From Bacteroides fragilis (GTDB lineage: Bacteria; Bacteroidota; Bacteroidia; Bacteroidales; DTGW01), in the NCBI GenBank assembly GCA_945889005.1, contig CAMDBI010000006.1, forward strand, positions 1 through 64,000: DNA of 64,000 nucleotides, in the 5' to 3' direction. The position numbers were made by a program, and so were the translations under genes. The notes under the pieces were generated by a model. That model saw only the letters and a program-made list of their open reading frames with translations. It was not told where the DNA came from and searched no databases. The stretch's first letter is position 1; every line of letters begins with the position of its first letter. This document shows positions 40,638-49,660 of the stretch, in pieces.

Positions 40638-42401
40638 TTATTCCATTGTAACATCGATAGGCATCAACATTTGAATACCATTGTACCTGATGGCTCGTTT
40701 GTATTGCTCGTAGTACTTATAATGCGTACCAAGCTCATTCTTTATCGACCATACCTTTGCTTCGTTTGTCAATCCATCGATTAACTCTTCAAAACCATCT
40801 TTTTGTTCGGGCAGCTCAACAACTCTAAAACTCTTTAGTTTAGCCATTTTTGAAGCAATATTTAAGGCAGTATCCATGCCTCCTAGTAGGTCGACCAATC
40901 CAATTTCCTTTGCTTTTGTAGCATTCCAAACTCGTCCTTGAGCAATATTGTCGACCTGCTTACGTGTAAGCCCACGACCTTCGGCAACTTTACTTACAAA
41001 ATCGTCGTAAATAAAATCGATTTCTTTTTGCATATAGTCCTTTTCGAAAGCAGTCAAAGGTCTGTTGAACGATGGGAAACCACTATGTTCATTGGTTTTA
41101 ACCAGATCGAATGTAACTCCCAATTTGTTTTTCAAGAACTTTTCGCCATTGACAACCACTCCAAAAACACCAATAGATCCGGTAATGGTAGTAGGGTCGG
41201 CAACAATTGTGTCGGCCGGGCAAGCAATATAGTAGCCACCCGATGCCGCAACATCGCCCATCGATACCACTGTTGGTTTTGTTTGAGCAGCCAATTTCAT
41301 TTCGCGCCATATAATATCTGATGCCAATGCACTTCCCCCAGGTGAATTTACTCTTAATACTATGGCTCTAATCGTGCTGTCCTGACGAGCTTTTCTAATT
41401 TCTTTCGAAATCAATTCCGAACTCAGATTGTCGGGATCTTTGCCCGAAACTATATCGCCTGTGGCATAAATGAGTGCTATTTTGGGTTTCGAAAATTTTT
41501 CGCTGAAATTCTTTGGAGGAACTCGTTTATATTTAGCCAAACTAATCATTTCGGGATCTTTTTTTCCCGAACCTGACAATTTTTTCAATATTTCAATTAC
41601 CTGATCTTTGTACAATAGACTGTCGACTATACCATTTTGGTAACACACTTCAGGTCGGGTTAAACTTACATTGTCGGCATAGTTGTTGAGTTTCGTTTTC
41701 GAAATACCTCTTGAATCTGAAATAGCATCGAGCATCAAATTCCAATTGGCATCGATTAGTTCTTGTATTTGAAGGCGATTCTCGTCGCTCAGTTTTTCCT
41801 TTACAAACATTTCGCCTGCTCCTTTGAATTTGCCATGGCGAATCAACTGTGGTTCAATCTCGAGCTTATCGAATGTGCCTTTGAGAAACATTACATCGCT
41901 TCGAATACCTACAAAATAAAAATTGCCGGTCGGGTTGAGCCATACATAATTGGCAACCGAAGCCAAATAATAACTTGTATGATAGTATACTTCGCCATAA
42001 ACAGCTACAAACTTTCCCGACTGTTTAAAATCGGCCAAGGCGTTGCGAATCTCCTCCAAACTTGCCATACGTGCCTGAATCATAAAAGGCAATTCAATAT
42101 ATATACCTTTTATATTAGCATCGTCTTTTGCTTTTTTGATATTGGTAATAATATCGTTTAGCCCTATTTGCTGGTAACGATCAAAGCCGTCCATGGGGAA
42201 TCCTTCGAATGGGTTGCTTATTGCTCGGTCTACAATAGGTTTATCGAGACTAATGGTGAGTATACTGTTACTTTTAACCTCAACCTCTTGGTCGACACTC
42301 GAAAACATAGCACTTACAACAATTACCACTATAAGAACAAACAAAAAGATTGCCAATGTAAAGCCAAGCATGCTGGCCAGCATATTTCTGAGAAATTTCA
42401 T
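40638..42401 (-). CDS. sppA: Signal peptide peptidase SppA, 67K type
   Basis: Membrane serine protease that degrades cleaved signal peptides. The 587-residue product has one N-terminal transmembrane helix and two tandem S49 domains. The catalytic Ser is in VVSMGDVAASGGYYIACPAD in the second half; the Lys of the dyad is expected in the first half near FKQSGKFVAVYGEVYYHTS. Length fits the long (E. coli-like) form. Divergent from folK. Confidence 0.95.
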   Translation of the reverse strand: MKFLRNMLASMLGFTLAIFLFVLIVVIVVSAMFSSVDQEVEVKSNSILTISLDKPIVDRAISNPFEGFPMDGFDRYQQIGLNDIITNIKKAKDDANIKGIYIELPFMIQARMASLEEIRNALADFKQSGKFVAVYGEVYYHTSYYLASVANYVWLNPTGNFYFVGIRSDVMFLKGTFDKLEIEPQLIRHGKFKGAGEMFVKEKLSDENRLQIQELIDANWNLMLDAISDSRGISKTKLNNYADNVSLTRPEVCYQNGIVDSLLYKDQVIEILKKLSGSGKKDPEMISLAKYKRVPPKNFSEKFSKPKIALIYATGDIVSGKDPDNLSSELISKEIRKARQDSTIRAIVLRVNSPGGSALASDIIWREMKLAAQTKPTVVSMGDVAASGGYYIACPADTIVADPTTITGSIGVFGVVVNGEKFLKNKLGVTFDLVKTNEHSGFPSFNRPLTAFEKDYMQKEIDFIYDDFVSKVAEGRGLTRKQVDNIAQGRVWNATKAKEIGLVDLLGGMDTALNIASKMAKLKSFRVVELPEQKDGFEELIDGLTNEAKVWSIKNELGTHYKYYEQYKRAIRYNGIQMLMPIDVTME

Positions 42402-42432
42402 GGAAGTATTTTTTTAATTGTAACGATTGTAA

Positions 42433-42440
42433 CAAATTTA
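42433..42440 (-). promoter_or_regulatory. Promoter -7 box of sppA
   Basis: CAAATTTA reads TAAATTTG (TAnnTTTG) on the coding strand, 31 bases upstream of the sppA start, in the short divergent spacer with folK. Confidence 0.5.
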
Positions 42441-42464
42441 CAGTTTATTTTCATTTCAAAACAA

Positions 42465-42956
42465 ATGACGCAGGTTTTTTTAAGTTTAGGCAGCAATTTG
42501 GGAGACCGAATACAACACTTGCAAACAGCAATGCGTTTGATAGAGCTTTATGCTGGCAACTTGTTGAAATGTTCGTCGTTTTATGAGTCTGAACCTTGGG
42601 GCTTCGAAACCGATCAATGGTTTATCAATTGTGCAATTGAGATAGAAACTGAACTCGAACCAATGGAATTGCTCGATGAACTGCAAAAAATTGAAAAACA
42701 GCTTGGACGAACCCGCGAAGAAGGAAAAATGAACTCTCGTACCATCGATATCGATATACTTTTTTTCAATTGTCAACTTTCAACTTTCAACTTTCAACTT
42801 GAAATACCTCATCCACGCATGCACCTGCGAAAGTTTGTACTAGTACCTTTAATGGAGATTACAAAAGATGCTATTTTATTAGGATTTAATAAAACTGCAG
42901 AACAATTGCTGTCTGAATGCCTCGATATATCTTCAATTAAACGATTCGATGTTTAA
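42465..42956 (+). CDS. folK: 2-amino-4-hydroxy-6-hydroxymethyldihydropteridine diphosphokinase
   Basis: Pyrophosphorylates the pterin precursor in folate synthesis. The ATG at 42465 starts the family N-terminus MTQVFLSLGSNLGDRIQHL; in-frame codons further upstream run antisense through sppA and are not family-like. The 163-residue protein has FYESEPWGFETDQWFINCAI, LGRTREEGKMNSRTIDIDIL and EIPHPRMHLRKFVLVPL. The loop between LFF and EIPHPRMH is encoded by four perfect TCAACTT repeats. Confidence 0.96.
   Translation: MTQVFLSLGSNLGDRIQHLQTAMRLIELYAGNLLKCSSFYESEPWGFETDQWFINCAIEIETELEPMELLDELQKIEKQLGRTREEGKMNSRTIDIDILFFNCQLSTFNFQLEIPHPRMHLRKFVLVPLMEITKDAILLGFNKTAEQLLSECLDISSIKRFDV
42773..42800 (+). 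repeat. Four tandem TCAACTT heptamers inside folK
   Basis: Four perfect copies of TCAACTT encode most of the variable loop just before the IPHPRMH motif. Seven is not a multiple of three, so a gain or loss of one unit would shift the frame. Confidence 0.9.
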
Positions 42957-42962
42957 TATTAA

Positions 42963-43760
42963 TTACTTTTTCAACTTTTCTTTAAACTTAGCCCAAGTTT
43001 CTTTAGTAATGATTGACTTATAATCGGACTTTTTATCTTTACTATATTCAATAATATACGCTGCTCTTTCCTTCGATTCGGGATGTGTGCTTATCCAAGC
43101 TAGATATTTTGTAGCTTCGTTTTCGTTATCCGACAATTTGTAAAGAAAATCGGCAAAAGGTACGGGGTTAACTTTAGCATTTGTCAGATATTCAATAGCC
43201 TTAATATCTGCTTCTTTTTCTAAGCTTCTGTCAAAAGCAGATGAAGAAATTACTTTTGCAGCCTCATGTATTATCTCTGTTCCACTATTGCCGGTGGTCA
43301 TCGATATTAAAACTGAAAGTCCAATTTCTTTGACCAACTTTTTCATTACGTGATTCAATTCAATATGAGCTATTTCGTGACAAATTACTCCGGTCAATTC
43401 TTCTTGATTGTCCGATTTGTCGATTAATCCGCTGTAAATAATTAAATAACCATTGGGCAATGCAAAAGCATTTATTTCATCTTTATTTATAACATGAACT
43501 TTAATGCTGTGTTTGTCTATATTGTTTTTCTTACATATATAATTTACAATACTATCGACCGTATTAACAACAAACGTATTGTCATTTATCTTCTCAGATT
43601 TTTTAAATACATCCCAAAAAATATCGCCCAATTTTTGTTCGGTTGTTTCGGTTGCTTTTTGGACTTTAAAAAGTTGCATCCAATCGACTTGCGACAAGGC
43701 AAACCACACCCCCAAAATTATTAGAAATATTACAGCTCCTTGAATTATAATCTTCTTCAT
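42963..43760 (-). CDS. M48-family zinc metalloprotease
   Basis: The 265-residue protein (ATG at 43760, forming an ATGA overlap with the upstream stop) has one N-terminal membrane segment and an M48 peptidase domain: LTGVICHEIAHIELNHVMKK carries HExxH (about residue 125) and DRSLEKEADIKAIEYL gives the third zinc ligand Glu. Such proteins are periplasmic or membrane quality-control proteases (BepA/YcaL-like or HtpX-like). Last gene of a four-gene membrane-protein set. Confidence 0.93.
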   Translation of the reverse strand: MKKIIIQGAVIFLIILGVWFALSQVDWMQLFKVQKATETTEQKLGDIFWDVFKKSEKINDNTFVVNTVDSIVNYICKKNNIDKHSIKVHVINKDEINAFALPNGYLIIYSGLIDKSDNQEELTGVICHEIAHIELNHVMKKLVKEIGLSVLISMTTGNSGTEIIHEAAKVISSSAFDRSLEKEADIKAIEYLTNAKVNPVPFADFLYKLSDNENEATKYLAWISTHPESKERAAYIIEYSKDKKSDYKSIITKETWAKFKEKLKK

Positions 43761-44194
43761 GATTTTGATTTGCAAATTTTATTTGTTAATGGACCATAGA
43801 ACCACCATTCGACATGAATTCCTTTTCTGGTCTGAATAGCAGCATAAATAGTTGCAATAAATTCAATGAGATTGAAAATGAATGCCATAATGATATACGC
43901 TATATATTGGTTGGAAATTGTTTCATCGGTAAAAATGATAGATATTGTCCACCAAAATCCGATTGTATTTATAGCAAAAACCGACAATTGTGACAATAAA
44001 GCCTGTGTGCAATGCCAACGAACAAAAAAAGCAGATTTCCGATTGCCTAAAAAAAAGATTAGTGTGGCAATAAGGTTTATGATGGGCAAAGGAAGTCCGG
44101 CAATGATGGCTATTACAGACATCAAATAGCTATTTGAAGCTTTCTCGGCCTCATGATCGTCTGGAGTGTAACTAAATTGTTTCGTGTTTGTCAT
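43757..44194 (-). CDS. DUF4870-like four-helix membrane protein
   Basis: The 145-residue product has four hydrophobic helices and the pattern ATLIFFLGNRKSAFFVRWHC followed by TQALLSQ, which is like the DUF4870/Tic20-type family. The ATG at 44194 is chosen because it makes an ATGA overlap with the preceding gene and an ATGA overlap follows at its own end. Function unknown. Confidence 0.8.
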   Translation of the reverse strand: MTNTKQFSYTPDDHEAEKASNSYLMSVIAIIAGLPLPIINLIATLIFFLGNRKSAFFVRWHCTQALLSQLSVFAINTIGFWWTISIIFTDETISNQYIAYIIMAFIFNLIEFIATIYAAIQTRKGIHVEWWFYGPLTNKICKSKS

Positions 44195-44607
44195 AGTCCT
44201 TTGGTAATATTCCAAATCCAATTTATGATTACGAGCAATATCAATGATATTGCATACTTTGGTTTTCTAATATAATTTTCTATTTTTTGATAAAAAACAT
44301 AGAACGTTTTTTTTCGTGTTGCAATGTCAAAAATAATCCAAATTGGAGCAATGAGCATAATTGTTGCAACAACAATGCCAAAAGGATTAATTTTGAATGC
44401 ATCGAAAAAATCGCCCCTAGTCAATGAAACAATCGAACGAGTAGAACCACAGGAAGGACAAGGAACATTTGTAACATGCTTAATAAGGCATACTTCAACC
44501 GATTTTTTCTCAACTATCTTATTTGAAATACTATAGTAAAGCCAAATATACCCTGCGAAACAAGCTATTAGTATAATTGCATAAAGCTTCTTCCTGTCGA
44601 GAGTCAT
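44191..44607 (-). CDS. DUF2752 membrane protein
   Basis: The 138-residue protein has three or four transmembrane helices and the DUF2752 signature CLIKHVTNVPCPSCGSTRSI, followed by LTRGDFFDAFKINPFG. The two or three Cys may bind a metal or form a disulfide. It overlaps the TM2 gene by one base and the following gene by four. Confidence 0.88.
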   Translation of the reverse strand: MTLDRKKLYAIILIACFAGYIWLYYSISNKIVEKKSVEVCLIKHVTNVPCPSCGSTRSIVSLTRGDFFDAFKINPFGIVVATIMLIAPIWIIFDIATRKKTFYVFYQKIENYIRKPKYAISLILLVIINWIWNITKGL

Positions 44608-44945
44608 TAATACAAAAATTGCTGTATTTTTTGCATATTCTTTTCTCTGGTAGCATTTTGAATCAGGAACAAATCAACAATAGCCCAAATTCCAAAACCT
44701 CCACAAGTTAAAAGTTTACCAATGCCAAGTCCTATATCGCCTATTATAAAACGATCTATTCCTAAATAGCCCGCTAAAATTGAAACTATGAGCGAAATGG
44801 TTGGGTCTTTGAATTGTATGGTCGTTAACATTGCCCATTTCGAATCGTCCATCGCGAGCATTCTTTCTCTGACAGCGTTGAGTTGAAAACTCTCGAAGAA
44901 TTTTCCGTTTGACAAAATAAACATGTCGACCTTTTGTGAATCCAT
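44607..44945 (-). CDS. TM2-domain membrane protein
   Basis: The 112-residue product has a soluble N-terminal part and a TM2 domain: LAGYLGIDRFIIGDIGLGIG with the DRF motif between two helices, and GGFGIWAIVDLFLI. TM2 proteins are widespread, of uncertain function. First gene of the set TM2, DUF2752, DUF4870-like, M48. Confidence 0.92.
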   Translation of the reverse strand: MDSQKVDMFILSNGKFFESFQLNAVRERMLAMDDSKWAMLTTIQFKDPTISLIVSILAGYLGIDRFIIGDIGLGIGKLLTCGGFGIWAIVDLFLIQNATREKNMQKIQQFLY

Positions 44946-45153
44946 TTTCTGTGATATTGATTGATTAGTAGTTTTATTTATTAAAGTTAAAATTCATTTT
45001 CTTAAAATGATATTTTTCTTCACTCAATAATACAATAAATTTTACAAAAAAATATTATTTGATGTGAGAAAATTAAAATTTTGAATGTCAATTCAGTATT
45101 TTTATATCATCTGATATCTTTTTTTCTTTATACTAATATCTATTAACTTTTCG

Positions 45154-45161
45154 TACCTTTG
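45154..45161 (+). promoter_or_regulatory. Promoter -7 box of ssrA
   Basis: TACCTTTG is an exact TAnnTTTG match, ending 11 bases before the 5-prime end of the mature tmRNA. Confidence 0.7.
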
Positions 45162-45172
45162 CAAATCTATTT

Positions 45173-45563
45173 GGGGCTGCTTGGTTTTGACAGCAGGGCA
45201 AATGGGGTATGTAAGCATGTCGTGCCACGTAACAACGCACGTAAATCAGGGTTTCAAACAATCAAATGGCGAAACAACTTACGCTCTTGCAGCTTAATCG
45301 AATCACAGTAGATTAGCTTTAACCCTCGTCAAGGTACTTGGGTCAAGACGTTTCCCACCGAGCCCTCCCTACGCTTGGTGACCCGGAAGCGCAGTGAGCA
45401 TGGGATAGTCAACAGGAAGCTGTGGCCTGTGGCGAAATAAAGCAGATAAGTGTAAGGTAGACTGCCGGTTGCCGGCCTTGCATCGAAAAACAATAAGCGG
45501 ATAAGCATGTAGAAAGCAGCTTTGTTTCTTGTTTGGACGAGGGTTCGACTCCCTCCAGCTCCA
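45173..45563 (+). ncRNA. ssrA: Transfer-messenger RNA (tmRNA)
   Basis: tmRNA rescues stalled ribosomes and tags the nascent chain for proteolysis. The 5-prime end GGGGCTG pairs with CAGCTCC at 45556-45562 to form the acceptor stem, with discriminator A at 45563 and CCA not encoded. The T-arm GGGTTCGACTCCC precedes it. The tag frame at 45268-45297 reads GETTYALAA then a stop, close to the tags of other Bacteroidota. The 391-nt length is usual. A strong promoter precedes it and a terminator follows. Confidence 0.96.
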
Positions 45564-45582
45564 CGAAGCGCAATTCAATAAC

Positions 45583-45621
45583 AAAAAATCCCTCAAAACA
45601 TCTGATTTTGAGGGATTTTTT
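45583..45621 (+). terminator. Terminator of ssrA
   Basis: A 16-bp stem AAAAAATCCCTCAAAA / TTTTGAGGGATTTTTT with a 7-nt loop, 20 bases after the tmRNA end, followed by more T. Confidence 0.88.
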
Positions 45622-45710
45622 GTTTTTGGGAATTAGTGTATCATTTTCAATTTTAAACTATTTTATATCAAATTTTATTAACATCGAATATAAATAGGTT
45701 TTATTTTAAC

Positions 45711-45718
45711 TATTTTTG
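45711..45718 (+). promoter_or_regulatory. Promoter -7 box of the restriction-modification gene
   Basis: TATTTTTG fits TAnnTTTG and lies 22 bases before the ATG. Confidence 0.45.
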
Positions 45719-45740
45719 ATTCATCGGAACAACTTGAAAG

Positions 45741-48700
45741 ATGCAATTAAGAACTCAAAGCCTAACTAAATCGATTAATAAAGCCTATTACAAGCAAAGT
45801 ATTGGGCGAAGCGATATTGATACACTCAAAAATAGTTTAAACAAACTTTACCAAAGAATTGACGAAAAAGAATCTGAGGAGCACCTTAAAAACATTCTAT
45901 CCGACTTCCTAAAAGAAGCTCTTTACAAAGGGAATTTTGAGATAAATACCAAAGACCGCATTGACCTTGCTATTCACAATGGCAAGGCTTCGAAAGATAC
46001 TGTCGGGGTTATTATCGAGGTCAAAAGACCGCAAAGCCCCGAACGGATGACTTTGGAAAATATCAATTGTAAAGCATTACACGAACTCATTCTCTATTAT
46101 TTTGAGGAACGCAACGAAAACAGTAATGTTGAAGTCAAACATTTGGCAACTACCAATGTTTTCGATTGGTTTATATTTGACGAAAACGAATTTGATAAGT
46201 TTTTTTACCGCAATACAAAACTTCAAAAACTTTACAAAGCCAAGTTAGAACAATCGAAAGACAATCCGTTTTTCTATTCCGAAACTCAAAAAATAATTGC
46301 TGAGCTCGACGATGAATTAACTTGCACCCATTTCAACCTCAAAGAATTTGAAAAAGTTGCCATCAATAACGATTCAGCAGACGATAAGCTTTTAATAGAG
46401 CTTTATAAAATACTGTCGCCCGAACACTTGCTAAAATTGCCATTTAGCAACGACAGCAATTCGCTGAACAAAGAATTTTACAATGAATTGCTCCATATTA
46501 TTGGACTTGAAGAGATAAAAGAAGGAAGCAAAAAACTCATTAGCCGCAAAAAGCCCGAGAACAGGGTCGATGGTAGTTTGCTCGAAAATACGACTAATAT
46601 TTTGCGTTCCGAAGGTTGCCTCGACAATATGGGCAATCTCGACCAATATGGCGAAACGCAAGAGGAACGAATATTTAGTATTGGACTTGAATTGTGTATC
46701 AATTGGCTCAATCGAATATTGTTCTTAAAACTGCTAGAAGGTCAGTTAATTGGCTACCATAGGGGTAATAAAGATTTTACTTTCCTCAATTCGAAGAATA
46801 TAGCCGATTTTGATGAACTCAACGAACTGTTTTTCGAAGTTTTGGCAGTTAAAACCAACGAAAGAAGCAAATCGGTAAACGTTAAATTTGGCAATATTCC
46901 ATATTTGAACAGTTCACTATTCGAACGCAGCGAGTTGGAAAACAAAACCATACGAATCAATTCGCTAAAAGACCGATTAACAATACCGCTCTACAAAAAT
47001 ACTGTTATTAAAGAAGCTGACGGCAAACGAACACTAGGCGAAAAAGCCACATTGAACTATCTTTTCGACTTTTTGGAAGCATACGACTTTGCATCGGAAA
47101 GCACTGCACGAATTCAAGAACAAAACAAATCGATGATAAATGCCTCTGTGTTGGGGCTTATCTTTGAGAAAATAAACGGTTACAAAGATGGTTCGTTCTT
47201 TACACCTGGCTTCATTACCATGTATATGTGTCGTGAAACCCTTCGCAGGGCTACGCTACAAAAGTTTAACGACCGATACAACTGGCAAATAGAAGAATTC
47301 GAGGGTCTAAAAGAAAAAATCGAATTTACCGACAAAACCGCCCGGCAAGAAGCCAATGAACTTATAAATTCTCTGAAGATTTGCGACCCTGCCGTTGGTT
47401 CGGGGCATTTTTTGGTTTCGGCACTTAACGAACTTATAAGCATCAAAAGCGATTTGGGCGTGTTGCAACAACGTGATGGTGCTCGTTTACGAGGTTTTAA
47501 AATTGGTATCGAAAACGACGAACTAATTGTTATTGACGAAGAAACCGACCGCATATTCGAATACACGCTAAACCAAAACAGCAAGCCCATAAGCGAATTG
47601 CAAGCCATACAGGAAACCATTTTTCACGAAAAGCAGACCATAATAGAAAACTGCCTGTTTGGTGTCGATATAAACCCCAAATCGGTGATGATTTGCCGCC
47701 TTAGGTTATGGATTGAATTGCTTAAAAATGCTTATTATACCAAAGAAAGCAATTTTGCCGAACTCGAAACTCTGCCCAATATCGACATTAACATTAAATG
47801 CGGGAATTCGCTTATTAGCCGTTTTCCGCTCGATGCCGACCTGAGCAAAGCCCTGAAAAGCATTAAATACGATATAAAAGCCTATCGTGGATTTGTAAAC
47901 GACTACAAAAACGCCCACGACAAGCAACTCAAACGAGGGTTGGAGCAAATAATCAACAGCATTAAAAGCGACTTTCGTTCCGAGATTTACAAAAACGACC
48001 CCAAAGTATTGCGGCTCAATAAACTTGGAGGGGAACTGTACGGTATACTCAACCAACAGCAAATGTTCGAACCGTCGGCCAAAGAAAAGACCGACCGCAA
48101 GCAACAAGCCGAGAAACTACAAACCGAAATAAACAAACTCTCGACAGATATCGAAGACATAAAAAGCAATGCCATATTCCGAAATGCTTTCGAGTGGCGT
48201 TTTGAGTTTCCCGAAGTATTGGACGAAAAAGGGGATTTTGTGGGATTTGACGTGGTGATTGGGAATCCACCTTATATAAGGCATGAGGAAATTTCAGAGC
48301 AAAAACCTTTTTTACAACAACGATTTGAAGTTTATAATTCAATATCTGATTTGTTAACATATTTCGTTGAACAAGGTTTCAATATACTAAAGGGAAAAGG
48401 GTTATTTCAATTTATTATTTCTAATAAATTTACAAGAGCCAATTATGGTCAGACACTCCGTATATTTTTAAAAACCAAAACGAATATAACGCATTTTCTT
48501 GATTTAAGTGGGATACCAGTTTTTGATGAAGCTACTGTCGATGCTGCAATTGTTGGTTTTGAAAAATGTATATCAAATGGGAATTGTTTAATTTATGCCA
48601 ATATCACAAAAAATAAGATAGAATTAAATGATTTTATTAATTACGTACATACTATAAAAAAGAATTTTTTACAAAGTGACTTGACCGATATTTCTTGGGC

Positions 48701-49523
48701 ATTTGAATCATCTATTGTGTTACAAATCAAGCATAAAGTTGAAATACAAGGATTGCCATTGAAGGATTGGGATATCTCAATAAATTATGGAATTAAAACA
48801 GGTTTAAATGATGCATTTGTAGTCGATAGAAATAAGAGAGATGAATTTATTAAACAAGATCCCAAAAGTTCAGAAATTCTTAAGCCTCTTTTGCGTGGAC
48901 GTGATTTACAAAAATGGAATCCAGAATTTCAAGATTTATGGTTGATTGCTACATTTCCAAGCAAGAAATACAATATTGATGATTATCCTGTTATTAAAGA
49001 ATATTTACAATCATTTGGTAAAAGTATTGAACAGTCAGGAGAAAAAGGTGCGAGAAAGAAGTCTACAAACAAATGGTTTGAAACACAAGATAATATTGGT
49101 TATTGGCAAGACTTTGAAAAGGCAAAAATTATATATCCAAATATGACAAAGTATTTGCCCTTTGTTTTAGATATTGAAGCTCATTTTTATCATAACGACA
49201 AATCATTTCATTTAATAAGTGATCGAATTTATTGGTTAGGTTCATTTTTTAATTCCAAGTTATTTGAATACTGTTTTAGAGACAATTTTCCTGAATTATT
49301 AGGGGGTACAAGAGAATTAAGAAAGGTTTTTTTCGATAAAATTCCTGTAAAATATATTTCTGAGGATGAAGAACTTCCATTTAAAGAGAAAATTTTAGAA
49401 ATTTTCTCTTTAAAAAAAGATAATAAAGAAACAAGTGCAATAGAAACTGAAATTGACCAATTGGTTTATCAGCTCTATGGCTTAACTGATGAAGAGATAA
49501 AGATAGTGGAGGGTGGTGTATGA
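45741..49523 (+). CDS. Type IIG restriction-modification enzyme (nuclease-methyltransferase fusion)
   Basis: A 1260-residue single-chain enzyme that probably cuts unmodified DNA and adenine-methylates its own site. The N-terminal part has a PD-(D/E)xK-like pattern (RIDLAIHNG, then IIEVKRP at about residue 92). The central Eco57I-type N6-adenine methyltransferase has motif I DPAVGSGHFLVSALNEL (about 549) and motif IV GNPPYIRHEE (about 841). The C-terminal part from about residue 845 should hold the target-recognition domain and has a TaqI-like LKDWDISINYGIKTGLNDAF block. Base composition changes abruptly at the NPPY motif: upstream codons resemble the host, downstream codons are strongly AT-rich. 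Its stop overlaps the next ATG (ATGA). Confidence 0.92.
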   Translation: MQLRTQSLTKSINKAYYKQSIGRSDIDTLKNSLNKLYQRIDEKESEEHLKNILSDFLKEALYKGNFEINTKDRIDLAIHNGKASKDTVGVIIEVKRPQSPERMTLENINCKALHELILYYFEERNENSNVEVKHLATTNVFDWFIFDENEFDKFFYRNTKLQKLYKAKLEQSKDNPFFYSETQKIIAELDDELTCTHFNLKEFEKVAINNDSADDKLLIELYKILSPEHLLKLPFSNDSNSLNKEFYNELLHIIGLEEIKEGSKKLISRKKPENRVDGSLLENTTNILRSEGCLDNMGNLDQYGETQEERIFSIGLELCINWLNRILFLKLLEGQLIGYHRGNKDFTFLNSKNIADFDELNELFFEVLAVKTNERSKSVNVKFGNIPYLNSSLFERSELENKTIRINSLKDRLTIPLYKNTVIKEADGKRTLGEKATLNYLFDFLEAYDFASESTARIQEQNKSMINASVLGLIFEKINGYKDGSFFTPGFITMYMCRETLRRATLQKFNDRYNWQIEEFEGLKEKIEFTDKTARQEANELINSLKICDPAVGSGHFLVSALNELISIKSDLGVLQQRDGARLRGFKIGIENDELIVIDEETDRIFEYTLNQNSKPISELQAIQETIFHEKQTIIENCLFGVDINPKSVMICRLRLWIELLKNAYYTKESNFAELETLPNIDINIKCGNSLISRFPLDADLSKALKSIKYDIKAYRGFVNDYKNAHDKQLKRGLEQIINSIKSDFRSEIYKNDPKVLRLNKLGGELYGILNQQQMFEPSAKEKTDRKQQAEKLQTEINKLSTDIEDIKSNAIFRNAFEWRFEFPEVLDEKGDFVGFDVVIGNPPYIRHEEISEQKPFLQQRFEVYNSISDLLTYFVEQGFNILKGKGLFQFIISNKFTRANYGQTLRIFLKTKTNITHFLDLSGIPVFDEATVDAAIVGFEKCISNGNCLIYANITKNKIELNDFINYVHTIKKNFLQSDLTDISWAFESSIVLQIKHKVEIQGLPLKDWDISINYGIKTGLNDAFVVDRNKRDEFIKQDPKSSEILKPLLRGRDLQKWNPEFQDLWLIATFPSKKYNIDDYPVIKEYLQSFGKSIEQSGEKGARKKSTNKWFETQDNIGYWQDFEKAKIIYPNMTKYLPFVLDIEAHFYHNDKSFHLISDRIYWLGSFFNSKLFEYCFRDNFPELLGGTRELRKVFFDKIPVKYISEDEELPFKEKILEIFSLKKDNKETSAIETEIDQLVYQLYGLTDEEIKIVEGGV

Positions 49524-49645
49524 AAAATATAACATATTTATTTGGAGCTGGTGCGAGTTATTTTGCTTGTCCTATTTGGAAAGAGCAAGGGGAGAAGATG
49601 ATTGCAATTTCTTCAAACTTTGAAATATATAAATTATTAGCTTGA
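49520..49645 (+). pseudogene. N-terminal fragment of a GAGAS-type (SIR2-like) protein
   Basis: A 41-codon frame starting in an ATGA overlap with the restriction-modification gene. It reads MKNITYLFGAGASYFACPIW and then WKEQGEKM before losing similarity and stopping. The FGAGAS loop with a following A-x-P-I-W is the N-terminal nucleotide-loop pattern of SIR2-like and related proteins of several hundred residues. The rest is missing, so it looks like a truncated gene; a real small peptide cannot be excluded. Confidence 0.55.
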
Positions 49646-49660
49646 TATCGACTGCTACAA

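Noticed and set aside
42168-42464. N-terminal extension of folK
   Set aside because: The extra codons are antisense to sppA; FolK homology begins at the ATG at 42465.
45369-45596. 75-codon reverse frame
   Set aside because: It is the antisense of the tmRNA 3-prime half and terminator; such frames are often misannotated.
47180-48360. Reverse-strand frames of 100-146 codons inside the restriction-modification gene
   Set aside because: They are shadows of a long, well-supported forward gene with methyltransferase motifs.
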